Below, one piece after another: positions 38,587 through 46,937 of a stretch of DNA of 64,000 nt. The DNA is taken from NCBI GenBank assembly GCA_963742725.1, contig CAVUMX010000003.1, forward strand, positions 992,001 through 1,056,000, given 5' to 3'. Origin of the DNA: CAVVAL01 sp963742725. GTDB lineage: Bacteria; Actinomycetota; Actinomycetes; Mycobacteriales; Cryptosporangiaceae. The translations under genes were made by a program, and so were the position numbers. Below the pieces are notes generated by a model. That model was not told where the DNA came from. It worked only from the letters and a program-made list of their open reading frames with translations, and did not search any database. Every line of letters starts with the position of its first letter. Within the stretch, counting starts at the first letter, position 1.

Positions 38587-40194
38587 GTGGATGAGACCAA
38601 CGACCGTTCTGTCACCTCTCGCCGGGCGTTCCTGGCCGCCCTGACCGGCGCCGTCGCCCTCCCCGTGGCCGCCGCCGCGGAGTCGGCCTGGCGCACCCAG
38701 TCGGCCTGGCGCACCGGAACCCCGCTGCTCGCGACCGCCGCCGACGCGGCGCCGGACCTCACCAGGGCACCCACGTTCCCGGAGGGTGTCATGGCCGGCA
38801 TCCCGAGGACGGACGGCGCGACGCTGTGGACCCAGGTTCCGCGCGGCGCGTTGGAGGGGGACGCCACACTCGCGCTCGTCGTCTCCCGCAACGACGACCT
38901 GACCAGCCCGGACATCGTCACGACCGTCACCGCGCCGAAGAGCGCCGACGGCACCGTGCACTTCCCCGCGACCGGCCTGCGGGCGGGGGAGGAGTACCAC
39001 TACCAGTTCCGGGGCCGGGACACGGCATCGCCCGTCGGACGGTTCCGGACGCTGCGCCCGGCGGACTCCGCCGAGCCCGTCCGCATCGGCTTCTTCACGT
39101 GCCAGGGCTTCACCGAGGGCTACTACGCCACCCACAGGCACCTCGCCGCCGAGGACCTCGACCTGGTCGTCGGGCTCGGCGACTACGTCTACGAGGCGAC
39201 CGTCCCGGGCGTGCGCGGCATCGACTTCAACCTGTACCCGCAGGGGCTCTCGGCGATGCGGGCGAAGTACGCGTTCTACCGCCGGGACGCGAACCTCCGC
39301 GCGATGCACGCCGCCCACGCGTTCGTGCCGCTGTGGGACGACCACGAGTTCCGCAACAACTACACGCGGACGAAGTGGTCGTTCCCGGAGCCGTTCTTCC
39401 AGCAGAAGAAGCAGGCGGCGTGGCGGGCGTGGTTCGAGCGGATGCCGGTCCCGACCGCCGACCAGCAGCTGATCCGCACCTACCGGTCGATCCGCCTCGG
39501 CCGCACCGCCGAGCTGTTCGCGCTGGACACCCGCCAGTTCCGGGACGACCAGCCCTGCGGGGACGGCGGCACCAAGGCCTGCCCCGAGGCCGACCACCCG
39601 GCCCGGACGATGCTCGGCGCGCAGCAGAAGAGCTGGCTGCTCGGCGGGCTGCGCGACTCGGATGCCCGCTGGAAGCTGCTCGCCAACCCGAACATGATGA
39701 TGGGCATGGTCACCGGCGCGGCCGGCGAACGTGCCTACCTCGACAGCTGGGACGGGTACGGCGCCGAGCGCACCGAGCTGCTGTCGCTGGTCGCCGACCG
39801 GGTCCGGGACGTCGTCGTGGTGACCGGCGACGACCACGACACGTGGGCGGCGGAGCTGTGGAACACCGGGTTCGCGCCCGGCGGCGCCCCGGCGAACCCG
39901 GCGGGGACCAAGCGCGCGGCCGTGGAGTTCGTCGTGCCGTCGGTGACCTCGACCAACACGGGTGACAGCAAGGGCGAGGCCGCGGCCCGCACCGAGGAGC
40001 AGGCGCGGCTGGGCCGGAACCCGCACCTCAAGCTCGTGGACATGGTCCAGCACGGGTACGGCGTCCTGGAGGTCGGCGCCGCCGAGGCCCGCTTCTCCTA
40101 CCGCCAGGTCGACAAGCTGACGGCGGACGCGGGCGTGCGGACGAGCTACACGCTGCGGGTCCCGACCGGCCGACCGGTGCTCGAACGGACCTGA
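38587..40194 (+). CDS. phoD: PhoD-family alkaline phosphatase/phosphodiesterase, Tat-exported
   Basis: The protein has 535 residues. Its Tat-type signal (SRRAFLAALTGAVALPVAA) is followed by an N-terminal beta domain (FPEGVMAGIPRTDGATLWTQ). The metallophosphatase core has GFFTCQGF, LVVGLGDYVYE, PLWDDHEFRNNYT, ANPNMMMGMVTG and VTGDDHDTWAAEL. It releases phosphate from extracellular organic phosphates and usually needs Ca2+ and Fe3+. No ribosome site is seen. CATACT at 38574-38579 suits a -10 element for a leaderless GTG transcript. An 18-bp tandem duplication (38683-38718) encodes SAWRTQ and SAWRTG just after the signal. Confidence 0.93.
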   Translation: MDETNDRSVTSRRAFLAALTGAVALPVAAAAESAWRTQSAWRTGTPLLATAADAAPDLTRAPTFPEGVMAGIPRTDGATLWTQVPRGALEGDATLALVVSRNDDLTSPDIVTTVTAPKSADGTVHFPATGLRAGEEYHYQFRGRDTASPVGRFRTLRPADSAEPVRIGFFTCQGFTEGYYATHRHLAAEDLDLVVGLGDYVYEATVPGVRGIDFNLYPQGLSAMRAKYAFYRRDANLRAMHAAHAFVPLWDDHEFRNNYTRTKWSFPEPFFQQKKQAAWRAWFERMPVPTADQQLIRTYRSIRLGRTAELFALDTRQFRDDQPCGDGGTKACPEADHPARTMLGAQQKSWLLGGLRDSDARWKLLANPNMMMGMVTGAAGERAYLDSWDGYGAERTELLSLVADRVRDVVVVTGDDHDTWAAELWNTGFAPGGAPANPAGTKRAAVEFVVPSVTSTNTGDSKGEAAARTEEQARLGRNPHLKLVDMVQHGYGVLEVGAAEARFSYRQVDKLTADAGVRTSYTLRVPTGRPVLERT

Positions 40195-40200
40195 CAGGCC

Positions 40201-40713
40201 CTACGGCGCGGTCAACGCGATGCGCCAGTCGTTGCAGCGGATCGGCGTGCCCGCCGGGTACTCGAAGTCGCACTCGCCGAGCAGTTCCCAGCCGGCGCGG
40301 CGGCACACGGCGTTCGAGGCCGGGTTGTCGACCTTCGGATACCCGTGCAGGTACTCGTGGGTGCGCCGGGCGGCGGCCCGCTCGACCAGCGCGTTCACGG
40401 CGGCCACGGCGAGCCCGCGCCCCTGGTACGGGCGCAGGACGTTCCACCCGCCCTCGTACACGGTCGCGCCGCGCCATTCGCGTTCCCAGTAGCCGATGCT
40501 GCCGACGGGCGCCGCTTCGCCGTCGGCCCAGATGCTGAACATCTCGCCGGTGCCTGTCCCGGCCAGGTCGACATAGCGGCGGTGCCGGTCGAGCAGCTCC
40601 TGCTCGGACTCCGGCCCGCCGAAGTGTTCGGTCTGGTCGGGCGCGTTGGTGAGGCGGAGCAGGTCGAGGTCGCCCTCGTTCCACAGCTCCAGCCGGACGG
40701 TTGTCGTCGTCAT
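40201..40713 (-). CDS. GNAT-family N-acetyltransferase
   Basis: This 170-residue protein has the GNAT core GSIGYWEREWRGATVYEGGW, the acetyl-CoA loop LRPYQGRGLAVAAVNALVE and NPASNAVCRRAGWELLGECD. The pattern is close to RimJ/RimL-like enzymes that acetylate amines. The substrate is unknown. ATG 40713 lacks a ribosome site, so the mRNA may be leaderless, and a TTG three codons upstream is an alternative. It converges with the PhoD gene (6-nt gap). Confidence 0.9.
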   Translation of the reverse strand: MTTTTVRLELWNEGDLDLLRLTNAPDQTEHFGGPESEQELLDRHRRYVDLAGTGTGEMFSIWADGEAAPVGSIGYWEREWRGATVYEGGWNVLRPYQGRGLAVAAVNALVERAAARRTHEYLHGYPKVDNPASNAVCRRAGWELLGECDFEYPAGTPIRCNDWRIALTAP

Positions 40714-40745
40714 ACCGGACAACTAACCGGATACCCCCGACAGAA

Positions 40746-41930
40746 TCACCGGCGCGGGACCGTGATCGTGGCGGTGGCGCCCTCGCCCGGACGTCCGTCG
40801 AGGGTGAGGGTGCCGCCGTGGGTCTGCACGACCTCGCGGACGAGCGCCAGGCCGAGCCCGAACCGCCGCCCCCGCCCGGCGCCCGTCCCGCGGGCGAACC
40901 GCTTGGTCAGCGCCTCGGCCTTGGCCGGGTCGAGCCCGTCGCCGTCGTCGACGACCGCCAGGACCGCGTCGTCGCCGCGCTGTTCGACCGTGATCGTCAC
41001 CGTCCCGCCGGGGTGGTTGTGTCCCAGCGCGTTGTCGACCAGCGCGTACACGGCGCGGCGCAGCGCGGCCGACACGCCGGCCACCGTCACCGGCTCGGCC
41101 CGCACCTCGACCGTCACGCCCGCCTGCTGGGCCGCGGGGCCGAACGCGTCGGCGACGTCGCGGGCCAGGACGGCGAGGTCCACGTCCGCGCGGGCGTCCG
41201 GGCGGTGCTCCATCTCGGCGGACAGCAGGAGGTCGTTGACGATCTCCGTCAGGGCACGCGTGTCGGCGACGAGGCGGTCCAGGCCCTCCGCCGTGGTGGC
41301 GTCCGGGCCGGCGCGGCGGCGCAGCAGCTGCGCGCGGGTGTGCAGGATCGTCAGCGGCGTCCGCAGCTCGTGACTGGCGTCGGCGACGAACTGCCGTTGC
41401 AGCGCGAGGGCGTCCCCGAGCGGACGGACCGCCCGCCGGGCGAGGGCCCATCCGACGAGCGCGGCGGCGAGGCAGCCGAGCGCGCCGGCGATGAGCAGCG
41501 AGTTCTCCAGCCGGTCGGCCTCCCGGTCGGCGACGTCCAGATCGAATGCCGCGGCGACGCGACGGTCCGGCACGTCGCACACGTACAGCTGGTACTTCTT
41601 GCCGCCGACGGTCCGGCGGGTGTGCCCGTCCTTGACCGCGGTGATGTCGAGCGCGGCGAGATCGTCCGCCGCGCCGGGGCTCGTCCTCCGCTCGCCATCC
41701 GGGTAGGCGGCGAGCATCGTGATCCCGGGCGGCGGGTGGTAGAAGGACTTCGGATCAAGTGCTGCCGTCTTGGTCCGGCGTTCGGTGTCGTCGCCCTGCT
41801 CCTTGACCGTGAGCGACAGCGCCAGCATGGCGACGGCCGCCACGACGATCGCCACCGCCACCGCGGTCTGGGCGGCGACGAGCAGCGCGGCGCGGCGGAC
41901 GAGGCGGGCGTCCCCGGAGGTGCGTCTCAT
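40746..41930 (-). CDS. Two-component sensor histidine kinase
   Basis: The protein has 394 residues, with helices near 15-38 and 147-170 flanking an extracytoplasmic sensor of about 105 residues that resembles no domain I can name. The phospho-acceptor His is in DASHELRTPL (near 187). The ATPase domain has the N box YALVDNALGHN, G1 VVDDGDGLD and G2 FGLGLALVREV. Its ATG overlaps the response-regulator stop (ATGA), so the pair is co-translated. It diverges from a flavin electron-transfer operon, which suggests a redox, envelope or metal signal. Confidence 0.95.
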   Translation of the reverse strand: MRRTSGDARLVRRAALLVAAQTAVAVAIVVAAVAMLALSLTVKEQGDDTERRTKTAALDPKSFYHPPPGITMLAAYPDGERRTSPGAADDLAALDITAVKDGHTRRTVGGKKYQLYVCDVPDRRVAAAFDLDVADREADRLENSLLIAGALGCLAAALVGWALARRAVRPLGDALALQRQFVADASHELRTPLTILHTRAQLLRRRAGPDATTAEGLDRLVADTRALTEIVNDLLLSAEMEHRPDARADVDLAVLARDVADAFGPAAQQAGVTVEVRAEPVTVAGVSAALRRAVYALVDNALGHNHPGGTVTITVEQRGDDAVLAVVDDGDGLDPAKAEALTKRFARGTGAGRGRRFGLGLALVREVVQTHGGTLTLDGRPGEGATATITVPRR

Positions 41931-42616
41931 GTCTCGCCCATCCGGTACCCCAGGCCGTGCACGGTCTGCACGACGCTCTTGCCGAGCTTGCGCCGCAGGT
42001 ACGACACGTACGTGTCGACGGCGCCCGTGCTGTCGGCCTCGTCGTCGAACGCGTGGCGCAGCAGTTCCTCGCGGGTGAACACGCGGGTGGGGCGGGCGGC
42101 GAGGACCTGGAGCAGCGCGCACTCCCGCCCGGACAACTCGACGGGCGCCAACCCGTCGCCGACGACCCGGCGGCCGGACACGTCGAGACGCCGCCGGCCG
42201 AGTTGCAGCGAGCTGGCGCGGTCGCCGTGGCGGCGGAGCAGGGCGCGGATCCGGGCCAGCAACTCGTCGATCTCGAACGGCTTGACGAGGTAGTCCTCGG
42301 CGCCGGCGTCCAGGCCGTCGACGCGGTCCGCCAGGGTGCCCCGCGCGGTGAGGAAGAGTATCGGCGTCGCCACGCCGCGTGAGCGGAGGCGGGACACCAG
42401 GTCGAGGCCCTCGATCGCGGGGAGTCCCCGGTCGATCACCATGGCGTCATAGTCACGGGTCAGGCCCCGGTGCAGCCCGGCCTGGCCGTCACGGGCGAGA
42501 TCCACGCCGTACCCGGCGTCCGTGAGCAGCTCGACGAGGAGTTCCGAGAGCTGCGCGTCGTCTTCTACCAGCAACAACGCGGTCTGGAACCCCGGTTCGT
42601 CGGGCGGTGTCTCCAT
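41927..42616 (-). CDS. OmpR/PhoB-family response regulator
   Basis: The protein has 229 residues. Its receiver domain has acidic residues LLLVEDDAQ, phospho-acceptor Asp62 in MVIDRGLP, Thr in LTARG and Lys in VKPFE. The C-terminal winged helix ends with the recognition and wing segment AVDTYVSYLRRKLGKS. It is the first gene of the pair with the kinase. The start is ATG 42616, with GTG 42619 directly before it. An 11-bp-phased direct repeat upstream (42643-42659) fits a dimer of this family. Confidence 0.95.
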   Translation of the reverse strand: METPPDEPGFQTALLLVEDDAQLSELLVELLTDAGYGVDLARDGQAGLHRGLTRDYDAMVIDRGLPAIEGLDLVSRLRSRGVATPILFLTARGTLADRVDGLDAGAEDYLVKPFEIDELLARIRALLRRHGDRASSLQLGRRRLDVSGRRVVGDGLAPVELSGRECALLQVLAARPTRVFTREELLRHAFDDEADSTGAVDTYVSYLRRKLGKSVVQTVHGLGYRMGET

Positions 42617-42642
42617 CACGGGGGAATCGTCGCACGAGGGTT

Positions 42643-42664
42643 CTCAGAACTTTCCCAGATCTCT
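42643..42664. promoter_or_regulatory. Candidate response-regulator direct repeat
   Basis: CTCAGAACTTT is followed by CCCAGATCTCT, giving two C(T/C)CAGA half-sites exactly 11 bp apart, the spacing used by OmpR-family dimers. The arrangement resembles the paired 8-bp repeats with 3-nt spacer described for MprA-type boxes. It lies between the regulator gene and the flavin electron-transfer operon and could control both. Confidence 0.5.
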
Positions 42665-42738
42665 CGGTGACCTTTATGGCGCTTCTACACGTGGTTTCAG
42701 GTAGGTGCATCGAGCAGTTCCGCGAAGGAGGGGTCCTG

Positions 42739-44148
42739 TTGACTGCCGCTCTGCCCACATTGACGAGGATCGGCGAAGGTCGCCGCGTCGTCCCGCCCAG
42801 GGGGCCGCGCCGCTGGTGGGCCGATCTGGCCGGGTCCCTCGCGGTGTTCAGCGTGGTCGCCGTGGTCGCGCTGTGGCTGTCGAACGGAGGGGTCCAGAAC
42901 TTCTCCGGGACGGGTGGCGTGGCGATCACGACCGCCCGCCTCGCCGGACTCGTCGCCGCCGACCTCATGCTGATCCAGGTGCTGCTCATGGCCCGGATCC
43001 CGTGGGTCGAGCGCGCGTACGGCCAGGACACGCTCGCCCGCCGCCACCGCGTCATCGGCTTCACGTCGTTCTGGCTGATGATCGCCCACGTGGCGCTCGT
43101 CACGTTCGGGTACGCGCAGCAGGTGAACGCGACGTTCCTGGACCAGCTCTGGTCGCTCGTCACCACGTACGCGGGCATGCTGCTCGCGACCGCCAGCCTG
43201 GTGCTGCTCGTGATGGTCGTCGGCCTGTCGATCCGGGCCGCGCGCCGCAAGCTGCGGTACGAGTCGTGGCACCTGATCCACCTGTACGCCTACCTCGGCG
43301 TCGGCCTGGCGCTGCCGCACCAGATCTGGACGGGCGCCGACTTCACCGCCTCGTACCTCACCCAGACCTACTGGGTGACGCTGTACATCGGCACGCTCGC
43401 CGCGGTGCTGATCTTCCGGATCGGCCTGCCGGTGTGGCGGTCGTACCGGCACGACCTGCGCGTCACGGACGTCGTCGAGGAGGTACCCGGCGTCGTGTCC
43501 GTCCACATCGGCGGCAAGGACCTCGACAAGCTCCGCGTCCGCGCCGGCCAGTTCTTCCTGTGGCGGTTCATGGACGGGCCCGGCTGGTCGCGCGCCCACC
43601 CGTGGAGCCTGTCCGCGATGCCCACCACGGACCGCCTGCGCATCACCGTGAAGGACGTCGGCGACGGCAGCCGGCGCGTCGCCCGCCTCAGCCGCGGGAC
43701 GCGCGTCCTGATCGAAGGGCCGTTCGGCGCGCTCACCGGGGCCAGGCAGCGCAAGGGCAAGGTCCTGCTGATGGCCGCGGGCGTCGGGATCACCGCGATC
43801 CGGTCGCTGCTGGAGGACCTGGACTACGCGCCCGGCGACGCCACGCTGATCTACCGGACCAGCACGGAGGCCGAGGCCGTGTTCGCCGACGAACTCGACG
43901 TGCTCGCCGAGGACCGCGGCGCCCAGGTGATCTACGTCGACGGCGCCCGTGGCCGCCGCAAGTCCTGGCTGCCCGCCGACTGCTACGACCTGGAGGACGA
44001 CGAGGCCCTGACCCGGCTCGTCCCCGGCATCGCCGACCACGACGCCTACCTGTGCGGACCGCCGCCCTGGATGGACGCCGCCCGCATCGCCCTGCGCCAG
44101 GCCGGTGTTCCGGCCGACCGCATCCACATCGAGGAGTTCGCGTGGTGA
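42739..44148 (+). CDS. Ferric-reductase-like transmembrane NAD(P)H flavoprotein
   Basis: The protein has about 469 residues. Six or so helices form a cytochrome-b-like ferric reductase domain with candidate haem His residues in LARRHRVIGF, LMIAHVALV, ESWHLIHLYAY and LALPHQIW. The cytosolic part has the FAD motif HPWSLSAMP, the nucleotide loop LLMAAGVGITAIRSLLEDL and the terminal CGPPPWMDAAR. It would move electrons from NAD(P)H across the membrane. TTG 42739 is chosen because it follows GAAGGAGGGG by 5 nt. Next come the FMN-binding protein and ApbE, an operon type linked to extracytoplasmic flavin electron transfer. Confidence 0.9.
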   Translation: MTAALPTLTRIGEGRRVVPPRGPRRWWADLAGSLAVFSVVAVVALWLSNGGVQNFSGTGGVAITTARLAGLVAADLMLIQVLLMARIPWVERAYGQDTLARRHRVIGFTSFWLMIAHVALVTFGYAQQVNATFLDQLWSLVTTYAGMLLATASLVLLVMVVGLSIRAARRKLRYESWHLIHLYAYLGVGLALPHQIWTGADFTASYLTQTYWVTLYIGTLAAVLIFRIGLPVWRSYRHDLRVTDVVEEVPGVVSVHIGGKDLDKLRVRAGQFFLWRFMDGPGWSRAHPWSLSAMPTTDRLRITVKDVGDGSRRVARLSRGTRVLIEGPFGALTGARQRKGKVLLMAAGVGITAIRSLLEDLDYAPGDATLIYRTSTEAEAVFADELDVLAEDRGAQVIYVDGARGRRKSWLPADCYDLEDDEALTRLVPGIADHDAYLCGPPPWMDAARIALRQAGVPADRIHIEEFAW

Positions 44149-44181
44149 CCGGCCTCCCGACCTTCGAAAGGAACTGACTCC

Positions 44182-44694
44182 ATGCGTCGCATCACCTTGG
44201 CGGTCGTCACGACCGTGTCCGCGCTCGTCCTGCTGTTCAGCTACAAGACGAGCAGCGGCCCGGAAGTGGTCCAGGTCGCCCAGAACAACACCGGGGGCGC
44301 ACAGGCCGGGATCGTCCAGCAGCCCGGCAACCCGACCCCGTCGCAGTCCGCCAGCCCGCAGGCAGGCGCCGACCCGAACACGGGCAACCAGCAGCAGAAC
44401 CAGAACCAGCAGCAGGACGTGACGGTCAACGGCCAGACCGCCCAGACCGAGCAGGGCCCGGTGCAGGTCCAGGTCACGATCTCCGGCGGCAAGATCACCC
44501 AGGTCACGGCGCTGCAGAAGCCGGGCGGCGACCAGCGGCACGACGAGATCAGCGCGTTCTCGATCCCGAAGCTCCGCGCGCAGGCCCTGGCCGCGCAGAG
44601 CGCCGCGATCGACGGCGTCAGCGGCGCCACGGCCACCAGCGGTGGCTACAAGCAGTCGCTGCAATCCGCGCTCGACGCCGCCAACTTCGGATGA
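44182..44694 (+). CDS. Membrane-anchored FMN-binding domain protein, ApbE substrate
   Basis: The protein has 170 residues. An N-terminal helix (LAVVTTVSALVLLFSY) has no lipobox and is followed by a Gln/Asn/Pro-rich linker (about 30-80) and an FMN-binding domain (85-170). The flavinylation motif DGVSGATATS places the covalently modified Thr at residue 150. The protein would accept electrons from the membrane reductase and pass them to an outside acceptor. AAAGGA precedes the ATG, and the stop overlaps the ApbE start. Confidence 0.92.
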   Translation: MRRITLAVVTTVSALVLLFSYKTSSGPEVVQVAQNNTGGAQAGIVQQPGNPTPSQSASPQAGADPNTGNQQQNQNQQQDVTVNGQTAQTEQGPVQVQVTISGGKITQVTALQKPGGDQRHDEISAFSIPKLRAQALAAQSAAIDGVSGATATSGGYKQSLQSALDAANFG

Positions 44695-45482
44695 GCGCCA
44701 CGGCGGCCACCCGGCAGGCGTGGGTGGAACAGATCATGGGGATGCCGATCAGCATCCACCTGCGCGGCGGCGCGTCCGAGGCCGACCGGATGGCCACCGT
44801 GGACGCCGTGTACGACGAACTGCGCGAGGTCGACCGGATCTTCTCGACGTACCGCGAGGACAGCGACGTCCGCGCGCTGGACCGCGGCGACGTGACGGTA
44901 GGCCAGTGCGACCCGACCGTCCGCGAGGTGCTGGATCTCTGCGAGACGGCCCGGGTCCGCACCGACGGGTACTTCGACATCTGGCTGCCCGACGCCGACG
45001 GCGCGGTGCACCTCGACCCGTCCGGGCTGGTCAAGGGCTGGGCGGCCGAGCGGGCCGCCGGCCGGCTCGCGGCGCTGGCCGCCGACGACCACTACCTCAA
45101 CGCGGGCGGCGACATCGCTTTGCGGTGTGCCGGGGACGGCCAAGCCTGGCGGATCGGCGTCGAGCACCCGGACCGTCCCGGCGGGCTGCTCGGCGTCCTG
45201 CCGCTGACCGGCGGCGGCATCGCCACGTCCGGGACCGCGCACCGCGGCGCCCACATCGTCGACCCCGCCACCGGCCGGCACGTCACCGAGGTCAGGGCCG
45301 TGACGGTCGTCGGACCGTCGCTGCTCTGGGCGGACGTGTACGCCACGGCGGCGTGCGCCCGCGGCGCGGACGGATTCGACTGGCTCGAATCGCTGGCCGG
45401 CTACGACGCGCTCGTGATGCTCGCCGACGGCGGCACCCGGATGACGCCCGGCATGCGCGACCTGCTGGCGCCGGCACCGTAA
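44691..45482 (+). CDS. apbE: ApbE-family FAD:protein FMN transferase
   Basis: The protein has 263 residues. It shows EQIMGMPISIHL at the start, then EVDRIFSTYREDSDV, DPSGLVKGWAAERAAG, YLNAGGDIAL and GGIATSGTAHRGAHIVDPAT, all typical. The late Asp/Thr region LLWADVYATAA binds Mg2+. ApbE attaches FMN from FAD to a Thr of its target by a phosphoester bond. The target is the neighbouring FMN-binding protein, to which it is coupled by a 4-bp overlap. There is no signal peptide, so modification before or during export must be assumed. Confidence 0.95.
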   Translation: MSATAATRQAWVEQIMGMPISIHLRGGASEADRMATVDAVYDELREVDRIFSTYREDSDVRALDRGDVTVGQCDPTVREVLDLCETARVRTDGYFDIWLPDADGAVHLDPSGLVKGWAAERAAGRLAALAADDHYLNAGGDIALRCAGDGQAWRIGVEHPDRPGGLLGVLPLTGGGIATSGTAHRGAHIVDPATGRHVTEVRAVTVVGPSLLWADVYATAACARGADGFDWLESLAGYDALVMLADGGTRMTPGMRDLLAPAP

Positions 45483-45511
45483 GCCGGCACGCGTCTGATG
45501 TATTTCCCGCA

Positions 45512-45547
45512 ATGGTCTGGACCAGTTGCCGGCATGGTATAGACCAT
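45512..45547. promoter_or_regulatory. Paired dre-like operators (DasR type), 22-bp spacing
   Basis: ATGGTCTGGACCAGT is centred at 45518.5 and ATGGTATAGACCATA at 45540.5. Each is an imperfect copy of the dre palindrome TGGTCTAGACCA. Spacing of 22 bp is two helical turns, the same as in the chitinase promoter. They lie about 44 nt upstream of the alginate-lyase start. Confidence 0.78.
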
Positions 45548-45590
45548 ATATGGTGTGGCCGCCCATCCACCCTTGCGGTGAGGAGCGGTC

Positions 45591-46787
45591 ATGACGCTCT
45601 CGGAGTCACGTCAGATCCTGGGTTCGCTGGTGGCCGGCGCCGTCGTCGCCTCGGCCCTGGCCGTGCCGGTGGCGTACGCCACCGAAGAGGAGGCGACCGC
45701 CGCCGCGGTCTTCAACCATCCGGGCGTCCTGGTCAGTCAGGCGCAGCTCGACACGATGGCATCGCGCGCCCGCGCGGGTACGCAGCCGTGGAAGGCGGCG
45801 TACGACGCGCTCCGGGCCAGCTCGTACGCGTCGCTGTCGTGGTCGCCCAAGCCGCGGGCGGTGGTCGAGTGTGGACCATCGTCCAATCCGAACTACGGGT
45901 GCACGGACGAGCGCGCCGACGCGAACGCCGCCTACGCCCACGCGCTCCTGTGGTACATCACCCGCGACAGCCGGCACGCGCTGAAGTCGATCGCGATCAT
46001 GGACGCCTGGTCGGCGGTGATCCGGGATCACACCAACCACAACGCGCGGCTGCAGACCGGCTGGGCCGGCGCGCCGTTCTCCCGCGCGGGCGAGATAATC
46101 CGGTACACGTACCCGAGCTGGCCGCAGCTGGCACGGTTCTCCGGCATGCTCCGCGACGTCTACCTGCCGGAGATCCGCAACGGTGGCGGCTGCACCAACG
46201 GCAACTGGGAACTGATCATGATGGACGCGGCCATCGGGATCGCCGTGTTCCTCGACGACCGTGCCGCGTTCGACAAGGCGGCCGGAATCTGGCGTGGTCG
46301 GCTGCCCGGCTACGTCTACCAGGCATCGGATGGATCGCAGCCGCGGGCACCGTCCACCTGCTCGTCGAAGGACACCCGGGCCGAGATCGTCGCGTACTGG
46401 CAGGGCCAGGACACGTTCGTCGACGGGCTCGCCCAGGAGACGTGCCGCGACTTCGGCCACACCGGCTGGGGGATCGCCGCCGCGGCGCACGTCGCGGAGA
46501 CGGCCTGGCACCAGGGCGTGAACCTCTATGCCGAGGGTCAGGAGCGGCTGATGGACGCGGTGTACTTCCACAGCCGCTACGAGTTGGGTACGAGCGCCCC
46601 GTCCTGGCTGTGCGACGGCAGCGTCAAGCTCGGGTTCGGCGCCACCACCGAGATCGTGCTCAACCACTACCAGAACCGGCTCGGCCTGGACATGCCCACC
46701 AGCGAGCGCTACACGCTGAGCAAGCGTCCGGCCGGTGCGAACTACTTCCTCGCCTGGGAGACGTTGACCCACGCGCAAAGCCCGTAG
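45591..46787 (+). CDS. Secreted alginate-lyase family protein
   Basis: The protein has 398 residues. A signal peptide (to about residue 30) is followed by HPGVLVSQAQLDTMASRARA and an all-helical alpha/alpha toroid typical of the Alginate_lyase family (PF05426). Conserved segments include AHALLWYITRDSRHALKSI, ANGNW-like CTNGNWELIMMDAAIGIAVF and HTGWGIAAAAHVAETAWHQG. Actinomycete members are often of unknown true substrate, so alginate specificity is only a family label. GAGGAGCGG precedes ATG 45591. Paired dre sites upstream suggest N-acetylglucosamine-linked control. Confidence 0.85.
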   Translation: MTLSESRQILGSLVAGAVVASALAVPVAYATEEEATAAAVFNHPGVLVSQAQLDTMASRARAGTQPWKAAYDALRASSYASLSWSPKPRAVVECGPSSNPNYGCTDERADANAAYAHALLWYITRDSRHALKSIAIMDAWSAVIRDHTNHNARLQTGWAGAPFSRAGEIIRYTYPSWPQLARFSGMLRDVYLPEIRNGGGCTNGNWELIMMDAAIGIAVFLDDRAAFDKAAGIWRGRLPGYVYQASDGSQPRAPSTCSSKDTRAEIVAYWQGQDTFVDGLAQETCRDFGHTGWGIAAAAHVAETAWHQGVNLYAEGQERLMDAVYFHSRYELGTSAPSWLCDGSVKLGFGATTEIVLNHYQNRLGLDMPTSERYTLSKRPAGANYFLAWETLTHAQSP

Positions 46788-46937
46788 GCCCACTACGGGG
46801 CGTGCTGGATGGGGGCGCGATCCGTGACTCGGCTGGTCAGCGGGTGGACACGCGGCGTTCACCTGCTGATCGACGGCGCGGCACGGCGGAACTCTAACTT
46901 CGGTGCCGGTTTGCCCACCGAGCCCCGGAGGTCCGTC

